Source of the DNA: Allium sativum
Lineage: Eukaryota; Streptophyta; Magnoliopsida; Asparagales; Amaryllidaceae
Length of the DNA: 64,000 nucleotides
NCBI GenBank assembly: GCA_030737875.1
Contig: CM060910.1
Span: 247,350,427 to 247,414,426 of the forward strand
Reading direction: 5' to 3'
The translations under genes were made by a program, and so were the position numbers. Positions 1 through 12,378 of the stretch are shown one piece after another (within the stretch, counting starts at the first letter, position 1; each line of letters begins with the position of its first letter). Below the pieces are notes generated by a model. That model saw nothing but the letters and a program-made list of their open reading frames with translations, was not told where the DNA came from and made no database searches.

Positions 1-85
1 GTGGAACAGGTTTACTCCATTGGATTGCCTGTGCTTTAAAACAAATCTTTCTTTTGAACAACGCTATGCTTTTTATAAAAATGAA

Positions 86-158
86 GCCGTTATAAGACTC
101 AGTTCCCATCACACAATGCAACGCAAACCGGAGGATAGAGTTTTTACCTTATAACGGC
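86..158 (-). other. Conserved hairpin in LTR Z (11-bp arms)
   Basis: GCCGTTATAAG (86-96) and CTTATAACGGC (148-158) are perfect inverted repeats around a 51-nt loop. The same position in the array LTRs carries GCTGTTATAAG / CTTATAACAGC, so one base pair has changed on both sides (T-A versus C-G). Confidence 0.6.
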
Positions 159-377
159 CAAAATATGATTGATACGAATAAAACAAAGGAATTTGATATT
201 ATTGCTAGTGTTTTCATGTTTTGAAAACAATTTCAAATCATAACTATCAATCATAGACGGCATTAATGCCCCATACCACTACGTCGCCATATATAGGTAT
301 ACAATCAAAACCGCACAGTCACGTATTTGGAAATTGGATTTCCGTCATGAACCAAGGCAAAAGATAGTCCTTACCGA

Positions 378-496
378 ATTCGAGACGCTCTAGCCCGCCC
401 CTCAGGAACAGCCGCAACTGCCCCTTGGATCGTCAGGGCCGGTCCACCGATGTGGATTATTATGCCTGAACAATACGTTTCCCCGCCCTTTGGGGC
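378..496 (-). other. 119-nt GC-rich conserved block (LTR Z copy)
   Basis: Reverse-complemented, this block differs from array LTR 1 (25341-25459) at only two of 119 positions with no gaps, while much of the surrounding LTR has diverged. It is GC-rich in an AT-rich element. It does not read as a tRNA or rRNA. Function unknown. Confidence 0.7.
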
Positions 497-1469
497 GTAA
501 ACGAGCCAACGAATGACTCCATCGGACCCGGATCGTCCGATCAAACCGAGGCGCCTCGCTACAGCAACAACCACATAGGTGAAAAGTATATAAATGTCAG
601 GGCTGGTAGGTCACTGACACCACCCTAGCTAGAAAGAAACACATGCCCTCCCTGAGGTCCTTCTCCCGTTTCTGGTTCATACCGAGGTGTGAGGCTCGCG
701 TTTTCACGTTATACACAAAGCTACACCACACAGGCGGCGCTTTGATCATCACCACAAGACTTTGCTTTTCAACAGAAGCCCTGATCACTGCATCTTAGTA
801 TGCCACACAGGTAATTCATGCCATGCGACTGATGTCCATCGATATACAACCTCTGAGCTTGTGCGTCTCAGAGAATGGCGTTAAGCAAAAGAATAAATTC
901 TCCGCCGCCAAACAGGTGTATATTTAACAGAAATCAATCAACACAGAATAAACTCCAATGTCAGACACACAGTCCATTTACAAGTCCGTTCTGGGTCTGA
1001 ACGAAACTGGAGGCACTAAATACCTCGCAAACCCATCGATCACCACGTACGTCTGGACGATCACCACTCATTATCCATATTTCGGGATGCCTCCCAATCA
1101 GGACCTCGGTTACCATCCAAACGAGGTGAAGATCTCCGGTCTTCGACCATCGTCTTCATCTTCGACTTTCAATCGTCGGTCGATTATTTGAAATGAGAAT
1201 TAACTCGGCCTTTTCAAACAATTCACGTATATTTAGAATTTCAAATCAATTTATTTCAATGGTTAAATTATTCGACAACACCAATTGTGTTCTTCAATGT
1301 AATTTTCACACCAAACACATTCAACCATCAAAAGCCACATTAATCGAGCAAATTCAGTTTATTTCCATTCCATATCGTTTATGATATTTTATAGCTATTT
1401 ATTGCTATTTTTATTTATTTTAAAATAGCTAATTTATTCAAAACGACGCTTCGGGCCATAAAGCGGCCG

Positions 1470-1900
1470 TGGCGCTGTTTTTCTTCAGATTTGATTTACA
1501 CATATCTGAAAATCTAACCGTTGGATCTTCACAAAATTTACATCATTAGAAAGGTCTTTTCAAAACGAATCCAACGGTTCCAGTTTCGGGAAAATCCGAC
1601 GGTCGGATCTCCCGGTACAATCGTTTGAAATTTCGATTTCAAAATACGAACTGCAGCGTCGTTATTCGATTAAATATATAATTATATTTATATATATAAA
1701 TATAATCGCTTCTGGCGCTGTTTTTCATCAGATTTGAATTAAACATTCCAGACAATCCAACCGTTGGATTTTTACAAGGTTGGTGCCATTGGGAAGGTAT
1801 TTCCAAGGCGAACCCGACGGTTGAGGCTTCAGGAAAATCCAATGGTCGGATTTCCCATACTAGTTGTTTGAAAACACGTTTTCAAAACATGAACTGCATG
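1470..1900 (-). repeat. Two tandem copies of an LTR motif in Z
   Basis: A roughly 200-bp unit occurs twice (about 1470-1660 and 1710-1900). Each contains a TCCAACGGTT / TCCGACGGTCGGAT-like motif and AAACAGCGCC-like sequence. The array LTRs carry the same motif once (about 23220-23330) and X carries it at about 10380-10450. Confidence 0.5.
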
Positions 1901-1984
1901 GCCACGTTTCGTTTTAATTTTATTTTTATTTATATAATTATATAAATATAGTTCATTCAATGATTTCAATATCGTTTTCACTTC

Positions 1985-2330
1985 AAATTTTTCACTAACG
2001 CCTTAAAATTTTGGAAAATTTCGCCATAACCTCCCCTGCACCGGGAGCATCGGGAAATCGCAAATAGCTTTCCCGGTCCATCTAATCTCAAAAAGAAAAA
2101 GAAAAAGCCAAGCGGCTAGCCAACAGGCTCATAAAATCATCACCCAAACAAAACAGTAAATGTGTACCTATTTGTCGGGCACAAAATTTTATTCCTCTTC
2201 TCTAGCCCCTTTGTCATAACCTGTTCAATGAATATGCATGTACATATATATAGTTCTTATCAATTATCCTTTTATATTCAACTTCATATTTGATTTCTAT
2301 TTGGTTTAAAAACACCATTCATTCTAATGT
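1985..2330 (-). mobile_element. Internal-domain fragment embedded in LTR Z
   Basis: This stretch matches, in reverse, part of the array internal domain (about 26900-27150) and E1 internal 16195-16430. Shared landmarks are TTTCGCCATAACCTCC, AGCCAAGCGGCTAGCCAA and CTATTTGTCGGGC. It lies inside LTR-derived sequence without the PBS or PPT, so it is a displaced piece. The right boundary is approximate. Confidence 0.65.
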
Positions 2331-3263
2331 TACATACATAGGTACAAATCATATCATTAGCTAATTAATGAATATTTCAACTCATATATATTTATTTGAA
2401 CAAGTGGCTATTTTTAACACTTCACAATTTAACAATTCATGCATATAATAAAAATGTGATTTTTATTGTAAAACAACTCATTTCAAAACACTATTATTTT
2501 ATATATTTCATATTGGTGATAAAAATAGGATTTTTCTTATAAAACAATTTCTTTCAAAACGAGATTATTTTACACAGTTCATATAGTCGATAAAAGGTGA
2601 TTTTTATTATCAAACAATTTATTTCAAAATATGAATACCATTCAACACATGAATTTCTAATCAACGAATGAATATCAATTCAACACATGAAGGTTTTCTA
2701 TAGTTTCTATATATAGATAAAAATGTGGTTTTTATATTTAAAACGCGAATACCATTCAACATGAATTTCTAATCAACGAATGAATATCAATTCAACACAT
2801 GAAGGTTTTCTATTCAATGAATAAATATAGTTTAAGCATATGAAAATAATTCAAACACACGAATATTATTCAAAATTTCGGCAGCATAACGGCAGGGTAG
2901 TTAAAACCGGGACCGTCCCTAGTACGGCTCCTCGCTCTACCTTAAAACCTCGCGGTTTTTGACAATGGGGATCATGCATCTAGTTCGCACGCAGGCGGCA
3001 TGTATATATTTATTTCATTTCCACAAACTAATCCTATGTGGTTTCAACCAAATATTTCACAACCACAAACGAGTATTTTTCAACCACAATCAACCAATAT
3101 CAACCACAAACAATCTCAAACAATCATTCGCTATCAATCAATTTTCACACCAATCTCAATCAATAAATATCGTCCATGGTTTGTGGACAAGGGGCGTATA
3201 TATATATATAGCAATTCACTTTTATTTCAACACATATATATAGCTAGAAAAAGAAATTGAAGA

Positions 3264-3278
3264 GTGAGAAATTCTCAC
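3264..3278 (-). promoter_or_regulatory. GTGAG/CTCAC hairpin in LTR Z
   Basis: GTGAGAAATTCTCAC is a perfect short palindrome 1.86 kb from the LTR start. Equivalent hairpins occur in every LTR of the window. In sense orientation it reads TTGGTGAGAAT, splice-donor-like. Confidence 0.5.
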
Positions 3279-3362
3279 CAATAGCTAATTCAATCCCACG
3301 ACTCTTCTTTGCATAAATCTTCACCGTTCTCGCCTTTTTGTCGCTTTCGCCCGTAGCCACTA

Positions 3363-3560
3363 CATATAAAAAAAATCGAATTTTTACTTCACTATTCAAT
3401 ATATAAAAATCGAATTTTTATTATGCTATTCAATATATAAAAATCAAATTTTGACTTCGCTATTCAATATATAAAAATCGAATTTTGACTTCGACTTTCA
3501 ATATAGAAAAATCTGATTTTTACTTCGACTTTCAATATAGAAAAATCATATATTTACATT
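3363..3560. repeat. Tandem repeat in LTR Z, about 35-bp unit
   Basis: Five to six degenerate copies of a unit with the core TATTCAATATATAAAAATCG followed by AATTTTTACTTC. It occupies about the same LTR position as the 23-bp minisatellite of the array LTRs. Confidence 0.65.
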
Positions 3561-3879
3561 TTTACAACTATGTTATTTATTTTAAAAACAAAACCATTTA
3601 TATTTTTAAAACAAAGTTGTTTATATTATAAAAACAACATTTTCGAAGCAAAGTACATTTTCCTTTTCTATAACAAAGTATATTTACTTTTTCTATAATG
3701 AATTATATTTACTTTTTCTATAATGAATTATATTTTCTTTCATTAAAAATCAAACTTTTTCGATGTTATAAATCCTCACTTTTCGATGTTAAAAATCATC
3801 ACTTAATTTTTCAGTTTTATATAAAATAATTAATTAAAAGAAACTGAAACAAACAAAATAAAATAATTAAACTTTACCT

Positions 3880-4260
3880 TTGCTGTCGCCTGAAGAGGGG
3901 GGGTGCTTCTGGTTCACGGATCGAGGAAGGGGGGGTTTATGCGCTGGTGGTGGCGGGGCTTGTGGAGGAGGGCGGTGGTCGTTGGCCTCGGTCGGAGGTG
4001 GGTCAAAGGCGGTGGCTTCAGTGGTCTCGAACGGGGGGGGGGGGGGGGGTTATCTGCTAGGGTTTCGGGAACGAGGCGTCGCGTGGAGGGAGAGGCCAGA
4101 AGGGAGGGTTCGTCGGCGATGGAGGGAGGATTGGCGAAGAGGAGGGGGGCACGGCGGTCGTGGGTGGAGCTTCGGTGGTGGTGGCGTCGCGATTTTGGGG
4201 AGCAGCGCGTTTTTTTTTTCTTTTTTTTTGAATGAAGTAAGAGAGGGAGAGAGGGAGTGA
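3880..4260 (-). other. G-rich (C-rich in sense) leader segment of LTR Z
   Basis: A strongly strand-biased GC-rich stretch that includes an uninterrupted run of 18 G residues at about 4033-4050. It corresponds to the leader downstream of the probable promoter in the array LTR (20640-21060). Reading frames here give only Gly/Arg-rich low-complexity peptides and are not called as genes. Confidence 0.5.
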
Positions 4261-5138
4261 ATATATATATATATATATTTTATTTCTTTTTAATTCAAAA
4301 AGTTGACTTTTCTATCGTACCCCAAACGAGACCCAACGACTGTCGTCCTTAGCTAATTACCCCCATTCTGAACACAATGGGATATGTGTCGTAAGCTGAT
4401 TCGATCATTTCGATTAGTTTCCGTCAAAATTTAAAGTGCAATTCTTTATATATTCAATTTAAACGCACATTTCAATTTAGTGGGGCCACGTACGAACTCG
4501 AAAAATTCCAGAAAAATATTTTCTAGCTTTGTATTGACGATACAGTCCTAACAAAACTAGTTTCGTCAAATTCTGAGACCGTTTGAAAAATGGCCAATTT
4601 CAAGTCGATTAAAATCAACTGAAACCGGTCAAACGCGTTTTCCTTTGCCACGCTCACATATTGATTCGAAAAATTAAGAAATTTGAAACCTAGCAATAAT
4701 TTGACATCACGGATCCAACAAAAGTGGTTTCGTCGAAATCCGAGGTTGTTTGCAAAATGTCCATTTTTAAGGGCCTGAATTCCATAGCGACTATTCAGAA
4801 TTTTCAACTGGACATATCTTTTGATTCCCGCTATCAAATTCCGATTTGTCAGATTTGTTGGAAAGATATTCACTAATAGATTTAATTATTTTTGGTTTCA
4901 CTAAAATCCGGATTGTTTTGCACCCGATACAGTCCGACAAAGTTTGAATTCAATTTTTGAACTGCAGCGCCATTTCAGGCCTTGTTTATAATTATAATTA
5001 ATTATATTCGTTTTCAATTGTCGATTCAAACTCAGTTTTCATCGCCATTATTTAAAATATTTATTTTAAATATTTAAAATCCATTATTTTAGCCAATTTA
5101 AATTTTTTAAATTGGTTCAGATTTTCTGGGTCGTTACA

Positions 5139-8100
5139 AAACTCCGTCTTCAATTATCTTCAGCATATTTGATTCGCAATGCTAATGTCCATACGGAGTG
5201 GCTTTCAGATAATAAATCTGATCCCGATCTCTTCGTATTGACAACGTAAAAATGTCCTAAAACTTTGATAGCCGGTGATTTAACTATCAAAGGAAAACAC
5301 CTACACACATAACGATCTTATTTCCAAATGGAAATTTATCGATCAATCATCCATCAACACTGAGCCCCTTAAATTTATTAATAATTTATTCATTTCTCCA
5401 ATTTCCTATTTCCCATATTTCCCCAAATATTTCTCAAAACCCGTTTTGCTTTGCCCGATCCTTGGAAAACGTTTCTATCTATTTTAAACTATTTTTTTCT
5501 ATATTTAGAAAATATACTTTCCTTTTTACATCGGGAATTAGTTCCATATATTCACAACTCTATATTTAGAAAATATAAGTTATTAATATCGGAAAAAAAA
5601 TTCCATTACTTATTCATGCATCACTATTCTTCCTCATTCATCGGTTTCTAACTGTAAACTAGTAAGAGATAGATTCCCCAAGTATCAACCCCAAAGGCCG
5701 AAACCAACATCAGATCAATACTCAAGAAACTCTTCACCTTAACTATTCTCCAGTCAGTTTCCAATTTCCTTAACTCCATTTCTATTATTTCTTATTTACA
5801 AAACTATTTACACAATTCTCATATTTAGTTTACGAATCTACTTCTTTACGAAAGTCTTTGATTGTGATAACGTTATAATCCCTACTTTTGAAATATTTAA
5901 TTTAAAAATATAACTTTTATTTAAATAAATAGATAATTAGTTAGTTAGTAAAATCATTAAATCTTGATTATACCCGGAAAGTAAATGGTACATTCCTGAA
6001 TTCGATAGTGCCGAATCCCCACGTATAACTCTCTTTTGAATATTCTCCATTCCATTATCGTTCTGATCTTTGAACTAGTATACCGCCTCAGGTTAACTCC
6101 ATTTCTAAATTCACTTTTGAATTTATCACTTTCAAAAAATTTATCTATTTCCTTTTCTACCCATTTCCATTTTGCAAAACATTTGTTTTAAATCACTATT
6201 CACATTAAAATGTGAATATTATTTCTTTACAAGAATTTGGACTCATTATATCAATATAATCTTCATCTTGATTTAAAAATACCTTTACAGGTTCAAATTC
6301 TCTTTATCGAGTTATTTTATATTCCCATTCCACTTTCTAAACTCCATTTTTAAGTCAACTTCTTGTTAAATAAATATCAAGTTAATAATTAAATTTCGAT
6401 TACATATTTTATTATAGATTATTGGTTTTAAACCAAATATTTTTATCTTGCCAAATTCTTAATTATAAAATATATAATTTCTAAAAATAATAACATTCAA
6501 CAAAGTCGAATTCAAATTACAAATCCTTATAGCTTAAATTCAATTTTATTTATATTTCGAACATCGAAATAAATTCATCGTTTTCCCTTTTAAATGATTT
6601 CCCAATTTCCCCCTTTATAAATTCATTCTTTTGAAATTACATTTCCAAACTTTCTAATTATTCCATTCCATTTATAACATCTTTTATAAATCAAATATTT
6701 GTTTCATTATAATATTCTAGTCCAATCAAAATTCAACTTCTATTTAAAATAGAATTTTCCTTTTCAAATTCCGAACCCTTTTCCAATTATATTTTATGGT
6801 ATTTTAAATACCAAATATATCTGACCATTGTCGTTCAATATCCCAAGCACATAAAAATCAAATAACAGATTATTTGTCACCTCATATAATGCAATACATG
6901 AAAAACAACAAATTATTGAGGAATCTAGTTGGATCCCTCCAACTTGTTTTCCGGCATCCACAAATGTTAATCACATGAATACTACCAGTTTTAGATCAAT
7001 AATAATGAATATAATCAATATTAAATTTATGACTTATATGTGTATAACTATGTATATTATTTCAAACAATTTATCAGCAAATCATCCAAACCATCACACA
7101 CAACATTTAATCATTTTTATCAATATTAAATAATGTTTATAAAATTATAAAATTGGGCAGAGTTAGTGAGTTTACTCACCTTGGTCATTAATCGTTGAAT
7201 AATGATTAATAGTCAATGATTTGAATCAAGCGTTTTACTTCGCCATACATTTAGACGAGCTCTAAATCATTCCAAACTAGTTCCATTTTATAGTCTGCGT
7301 CCATACGATCGTAGATGATCTTGTTTCATCAAATTCTAATAATGTTTGGAAAAGTTATGCATTTTACAAGTTTTATATACATAACGGTCATCAATACTTA
7401 ATTAAAATCTAACAAATTTACCTTATGATATTTAATCTATATCAAATTTTAATGTAGTTATTTAATTAGATTGTTTATGTTGTTTCCATTTTTCTTCGTT
7501 CGTACAAATATCCATATTCAATATGGTAATTACTTGTCGAAACCTGTATTAATTCTAAATAGACTGTATCATCCATAGTTTATTTAATTACAGATGTTGT
7601 TGGATACGCAGTCCATCTTAGCATACTTAAGACGAATAGACTTGGAAATTAACGGTATCATATCAATTTAAAGATGCCCTTCGAGTATTTAATACCAATC
7701 ACGGTTTGGATTTGGGCCATGTTATCCTAGTATAAATTACCGCACATAATACACTTGCGTGGATTTGGCTAAAGGTAACATTTACAGATTTTTGAATTGG
7801 AACTGATTTTAATTATCCATACCACGTTGAAAAGGTATCTTTCATTCTCGAATCATCTTGCTCTAGGAAAATCAGTGTCACCTTCCTTGTTTTATATTCA
7901 AATCCAGCATACTATTTTTGAACTTCGCATCCCTCAATTCACTCCACAATCTTCATGAAACAAATGCCACAATACTTTTCTAGCATAACCGCAACCACCC
8001 CAACACAACTTCCAGTAACCTCCATCATTTACCCAAAGTTTGCATCACACGTTCCCTTAATTTTCACCAAACACTCCAAAGTCTCACCACTTCTTTTCCC

Positions 8101-9606
8101 AACCAAAAGTCCCGCCTCCAGCACCCACGTCAAACTGTTCCCCCTCCTAAAACACATGAGCCGCTCCTCCAAAATATTCCGAACGCCTCATCATCCATTG
8201 TTTCAGTGTGTTGTTATGAAATAGGTCTGATATTTGCCTCCATCCATTAGCTTGAACCAAGATTATCCGAGCCTTCCATCAGCTTTGCACGCTTCAGCAT
8301 CAATTTCTGGCTCTTCTGCAATTTGATTTGACATTGGTTTTTGAGATAATAGAAAAGAAGGCAGTTTTTTTGTGGTAGCGGCGTGGCTCTTATCACGGTC
8401 GCTTATGGTCTGAAGGATGTAAGAGTTTCAGATGGTTGCGCTTCATGAAAAAGTCTAACTTGCACGCAAGGTGCTTATGGAAATGCCTCCTTGGATTTAA
8501 CTTAGTCTGCTACTATCCTATGCACGTTCACATACACTCCAATACCGCTGACGTTATCTCATATACACACCAACACTACTGACGTTATCCTCCCATTTAT
8601 ATTTTATAAACACATGCAGCTTTAGTTTTGAAGCTTTCAGATCTAAGAGAAGTAGGATATGGCGGCCTTTTGTAGCGAGGATAGAGAAGTTCAGTTTGAA
8701 CTCTTTGAAGACTTGTGTTAGATATTTATAGAGTAGCTTCTACTTGGCAGCCAATGAAAATAATTCACACCTGGCCAGAAGAACCTTCCTTACTTGTGTA
8801 GGTATAGAAGCAGAAAATATAGGTAGCACTGCGTTAGTTTTAGGATAAGTTTACAGTTTTAATTAAGTTTTGAAATGTCTCTATAGCTTATTATGCCTAA
8901 AAGTGATGGGTTACGAAATCTTGGCAACGAAGTATTATGAGTGTATATATTTATTTTGATTTCGCTACTCATGTTGAAAAGAAAATACAGTAGAATATGA
9001 GGTAGGTTGCTAGTACGTATATGTTCTTAGGTCAGTGATTTTCTCCTTAAGAAAGTTCGATTTTCAGTTTGAGGGAGGACAGTTCATAGTCTATAGTTTA
9101 GAGTATAGGATGTAGAATAAAAAAAATGAGGAGTTAAGTCTCATATTTAAGTTTCGGCTGTGGGGGTATGATTTTAACATTTCATATCTTCATGATTTCT
9201 TGGATATGAAGCATACAACTCCTAATTTGAGTACTTGTTAGCGAAATGATTCGAAATGAGATGATGTTGAAAGGAGGGCTCATGATCTTGATGAACGAAA
9301 ATGGACTGCACTAGGACAAGTAGGGATATATTTTTGTTCTCGTAATTACAAGCATTTAAAACTTGCATACCATACCTGGTGCTCACGTCGAATATCTATT
9401 TTCATGAATAGTAGGTTCAAAAATACTTTAAATGCTAAAGTTATACAGTAGTAAAACTTAAGTTTGTAAGTCTTTTCTTTTTATTATTATCTCGTTATTC
9501 ATATTATTCAATATATTGGAATTCAAAGCATTTAAATTATCAAACCCATCGATTAAAATGATTAAATTAATTAATTATTAAATTGTTAAAATTCTGGGAT
9601 GTTATG
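5139..9606 (-). mobile_element. LTR Y: diverged long LTR, minus strand, truncated by Z
   Basis: On the minus strand this begins near 9606 with TAACATCCCAGAATTTTAAC, a typical start for these LTRs although the terminal TG is changed (plus strand ends GGGATGTTATG). It carries in order a leader (about 8220-7950), the GTGAG hairpin (7166-7179), the GTTGGAGGGATCCAAC motif (about 6930), a series of small hairpins (about 6830-6180), a conserved segment at 5640-5760 (matches 24400-24560 of array LTR 1 in reverse), and at 5143-5180 a CGTCTTC-rich patch matching about 24680. It then stops at LTR Z. No coding sequence recognised; a Pro/Ser-rich 89-residue frame at 7955-8224 is judged spurious. Confidence 0.6.
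7166..7179 (-). promoter_or_regulatory. GTGAG/CTCAC hairpin with splice-donor consensus (LTR Y)
   Basis: In sense orientation the site reads CCAAGGTGAGTAAACTCAC: the AAG|GTGAGT donor consensus lies in the 5' arm of a short hairpin, about 2.4 kb into the LTR. Confidence 0.5.
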
Positions 9607-9779
9607 CTCAGCTCACACTAAACCCAAAACCACATTCCATCAGTTTCTAACCATAAATTAGTAAGAGAACAATTCCCAAAGTATTAGTCCCAAAGGCCGA
9701 AACCAACATCAGATCAGTACCTAGGAAACCATTCAACTTAGCTAATCTCCAGTTAGCTTCTAATTTACTTAACTCGATT

Positions 9780-9824
9780 GGGTTTAAGAACTGTATTATT
9801 AAAGATACCATTCACGACAAACCC
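9780..9824 (-). other. 45-nt hairpin H1 of LTR X
   Basis: GGGTTT (9780-9785) pairs with AAACCC (9819-9824); inside, GTAT (9793-9796) pairs with ATAC (9805-9808). The array counterpart (23825-23869) has the same 45-nt length, with GTGT/ACAC replacing GTAT/ATAC, a paired change. The neighbouring hairpin at about 9835-9895 (TTTGATATTAAATACAAG / CTTGTATTCAATATCAAA) is also conserved. Confidence 0.6.
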
Positions 9825-9925
9825 AAAATCTCATTTGATATTAAATACAAGGCTCTGAATAGAAAACATATCAGCTTGTATTCAATATCAAATTCTGAAA
9901 TCAACAAATATCGTATTGGAATAAC

Positions 9926-9952
9926 GATATATATATATATATATATATATAT
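9926..9952. repeat. (AT)n microsatellite
   Basis: About thirteen AT dinucleotides in a row within LTR X. Confidence 0.85.
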
Positions 9953-11394
9953 CTTCCAAATTCCTCTACAATATTCGTATAATCACGGAATCCAATATTG
10001 AAATATTCCAAATATAATTTTGATTTAAATCCATTCCAATTCATATATTGGCAATTCTGGTTATTTTTAAAACCATTACAAATCCAATTTATTTATTCAA
10101 AAATATTGGATTATAAGTCTAATTCATTTCGATAAAAATATATTTTTATCTTTCCAAATATGGAAATTTTCACCCCAATTCTTTCCAAACCATTTATTAT
10201 GATTTTACACAAATTATTGATATTTCTAATAATTTTATCAAGGCCCGTACAGTCGGTTTCCAACAACGGCCATCGAACTGCACTTACATCGACCTTTTCC
10301 AAATTTGATTTGGACATAATTATAAATCCAACCATTAGATTTCAAATATCTTGTATTCATTAGAAATCCCTTTTCGATACGAACCCAATGGTTCTAGTTT
10401 TATGAGAATCCGACGGTCGGATCTCCCGTAATATCAATTCGAAGTCAATGGTCGAAATTCACGAACTACCGCGGTGCGGCACGTTCTATTCAGGCCATTA
10501 TATGTATAATATATATATTATATATATTTCATCGATTTCCATTTAAAACATATTTTATAAATAGTTTTAAATCCATTTTAAAAATGGTATCAACTTCATA
10601 TTCAATTTTTAAATCAAAATTGAATATTCAATATCATTAACATATGAATAATAATATTTTCAAACATTAGATTTTAAAATCACTTCCTTTTAGATATTCA
10701 TTATAAAAATGAATAAAACGATATAAATATCGTTCAAGTCAAAATCGTGTTAATCTAATCAACACGCTTTTTATTCAACGCATGAAAATATTTTATTCAA
10801 CACATGAATATATTATTTTAAAATATTCTTTATTTTCCAAATTGGAATGATACTCAGTCAATTACCATATAATGTTAATTATATGGATTCCATACAACAC
10901 ACGTATATAATAACAATGATAAACAATCAACCATCATCTAGAGTGCATTCTACACTGCATAAGCATTAAATATGAATATTCAACGTTTATGACAGCTATC
11001 AACCAATCGATTGACATACAACTAAATATTGGGACTAGTGTATGTCCAATATCATCCCAATACCTGTGTGAGGTTTCCAAACAACAAACACTGATTATTA
11101 TTTGTGCAGTCGGGCGATGTGCAAAATATATCGTCCCAATCAATATCAGTCAAATAGGTGTACATAAACAGATCGTCTGATTTGTAAATGAATATTTATT
11201 CTATTTCAACACATGAATATTTTATTTAATTCAACACATGAATAATTTTTACTTTCCATTCCACATCACAAGCCAAATTCACACAAACAAATCAATCCAA
11301 ACACACAACGAAACAAGTCGTCCATGGTCTGTGGATGACAGGGAGCAGTTCATATATGCAGCTATAAATAAATAACTGTATATGAACAATTTCA

Positions 11395-11409
11395 GTGAGG
11401 AGTTCTCAC
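11395..11409 (-). promoter_or_regulatory. GTGAG/CTCAC hairpin in LTR X
   Basis: GTGAGGAGTTCTCAC; in sense orientation CCAAAGGTGAGAACTCC, again an AG|GTGAGA donor-like site. Confidence 0.5.
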
Positions 11410-11610
11410 CTTTGGGATTCCACTCCTCCAGTTTTAATTTTTGAATTTCTGAACAGTTTAGATTTGAATTTGCTCAAAATCCAAACTAGCTCCGTTTTCA
11501 TTCTAGTTAGTTCTAAAATGTAGTGCTTCTCCAGACGAGTCCAACGCAACTGTGCGTTCGTCATTCCGACCTCGTATTCAAAAGATATGGATATTTTAAA
11601 CTTTGTCTTA

Positions 11611-11645
11611 CATTAATTAATTAATTAATTAATTAATTAATTAAA
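11611..11645. repeat. (TTAA)n microsatellite
   Basis: About eight TTAA/ATTA tetranucleotides in tandem within the LTR X leader. The E1 5' LTR has only a short remnant at the equivalent place (about 17519-17536). Confidence 0.85.
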
Positions 11646-12127
11646 CTAATTACATTATTCCCCCTTTTAATCTCTTTCTGCTTCCCCGTTAATAACTCTT
11701 CTTCACGCAACAGGAATGAACCCTCGCGCCATGACCAGAATTCCACCTTCCATTGCAACTTCTCCTCTCCATTTGAATTCCAATAAAAATAACCAAAACT
11801 ATCCTCTTTTGAATCTCCTCCACTCTGACCCCTTCAATCCCAACCGACATGCTCCTAAGAATTTCTTTCGCCAGCCCTTAAAGGCACGGTGCTGTGTAAC
11901 TTGGAACAGCGAAAACAAATGTCGAACGCTACAAAAATCTTACGAGACGTAGAGCAAGCTTTGTAAATCTCAAATCTAAATGTTTGGTGATTTTAAAGAT
12001 TTTATTTGATTTGCTTTGAATTTAGGAAGAGAACGATTTTACTTTGAGAAATAAAACATGCAGCTGTGACCAGGAGTGAACACGGGAGGAAATGAGAAAT
12101 AGGGTTTTGACTTTGTTTGACCTTGCC

Positions 12128-12140
12128 TTTATATATATTT
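12128..12140 (-). promoter_or_regulatory. Probable TATA box of LTR X
   Basis: The minus strand reads AAATATATATAAAGGCAAGG, a good plant TATA box followed by a leader of different composition. The same sequence is present in the E1 5' LTR at about 18020-18040. Confidence 0.5.
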
Positions 12141-12373
12141 AATTATTAATTAATTCGAAAAAAATGGATTTTTTTTCATTCGAACTACAAATCAAACCCA
12201 ACGACTATCGTCTTTAGCCAAATACCCCCATTTCGAACACAATGGAATATGTTTCGCAAGCCAATTCGACTGTTTCGATCAGTTTCCATCAAAATCAAAA
12301 TATAATTCTATATATTGAATTTGAATGCACATTTTAATTTATCGGGGGCACATACGGACCCCAAAAATTCCAG

Positions 12374-12378
12374 AAAAA
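12374..12378 (+). repeat. Left target-site duplication of solo LTR W (AAAAA)
   Basis: Five bases directly before the TG of the LTR, repeated at 15396-15400. Homopolymeric, so weaker than the other duplications, but the uninterrupted sequence at 18250-18275 confirms the insertion point. Confidence 0.75.

Larger units (their letters stand above)
1..5138 (-). mobile_element. LTR Z: partial long LTR, minus strand, cut by the window edge
   Basis: The LTR start is at 5138: read on the minus strand it begins TGTAACGACCCAGAAAATC, like the LTR starts at 19703 and 27288. Successive stretches match the array LTR in reverse: 4500-5138 the U3, 3250-3540 and 2880-3000 the middle, and 1-1200 the distal part (about 24650-25820 of array LTR 1). 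Position 1 falls about 440 bp short of the array LTR end, so the 3' end is outside the window. Nothing like a polypurine tract follows 5138, and sequence to the right belongs to another LTR (Y), so Z appears inserted into Y. It is a mosaic: 1985-2330 resembles the element's internal domain rather than an LTR. No coding capacity is recognised. Confidence 0.75.

Noticed and set aside
378..496. tRNA, rRNA or captured gene fragment
   Set aside because: No cloverleaf or recognised rRNA sequence, and frames are short with conservation running past a stop codon.
3880..4260. Gly/Arg-rich frames of 126 and 110 residues
   Set aside because: Overlapping frames in a G-rich leader, antisense to the LTR; low complexity.
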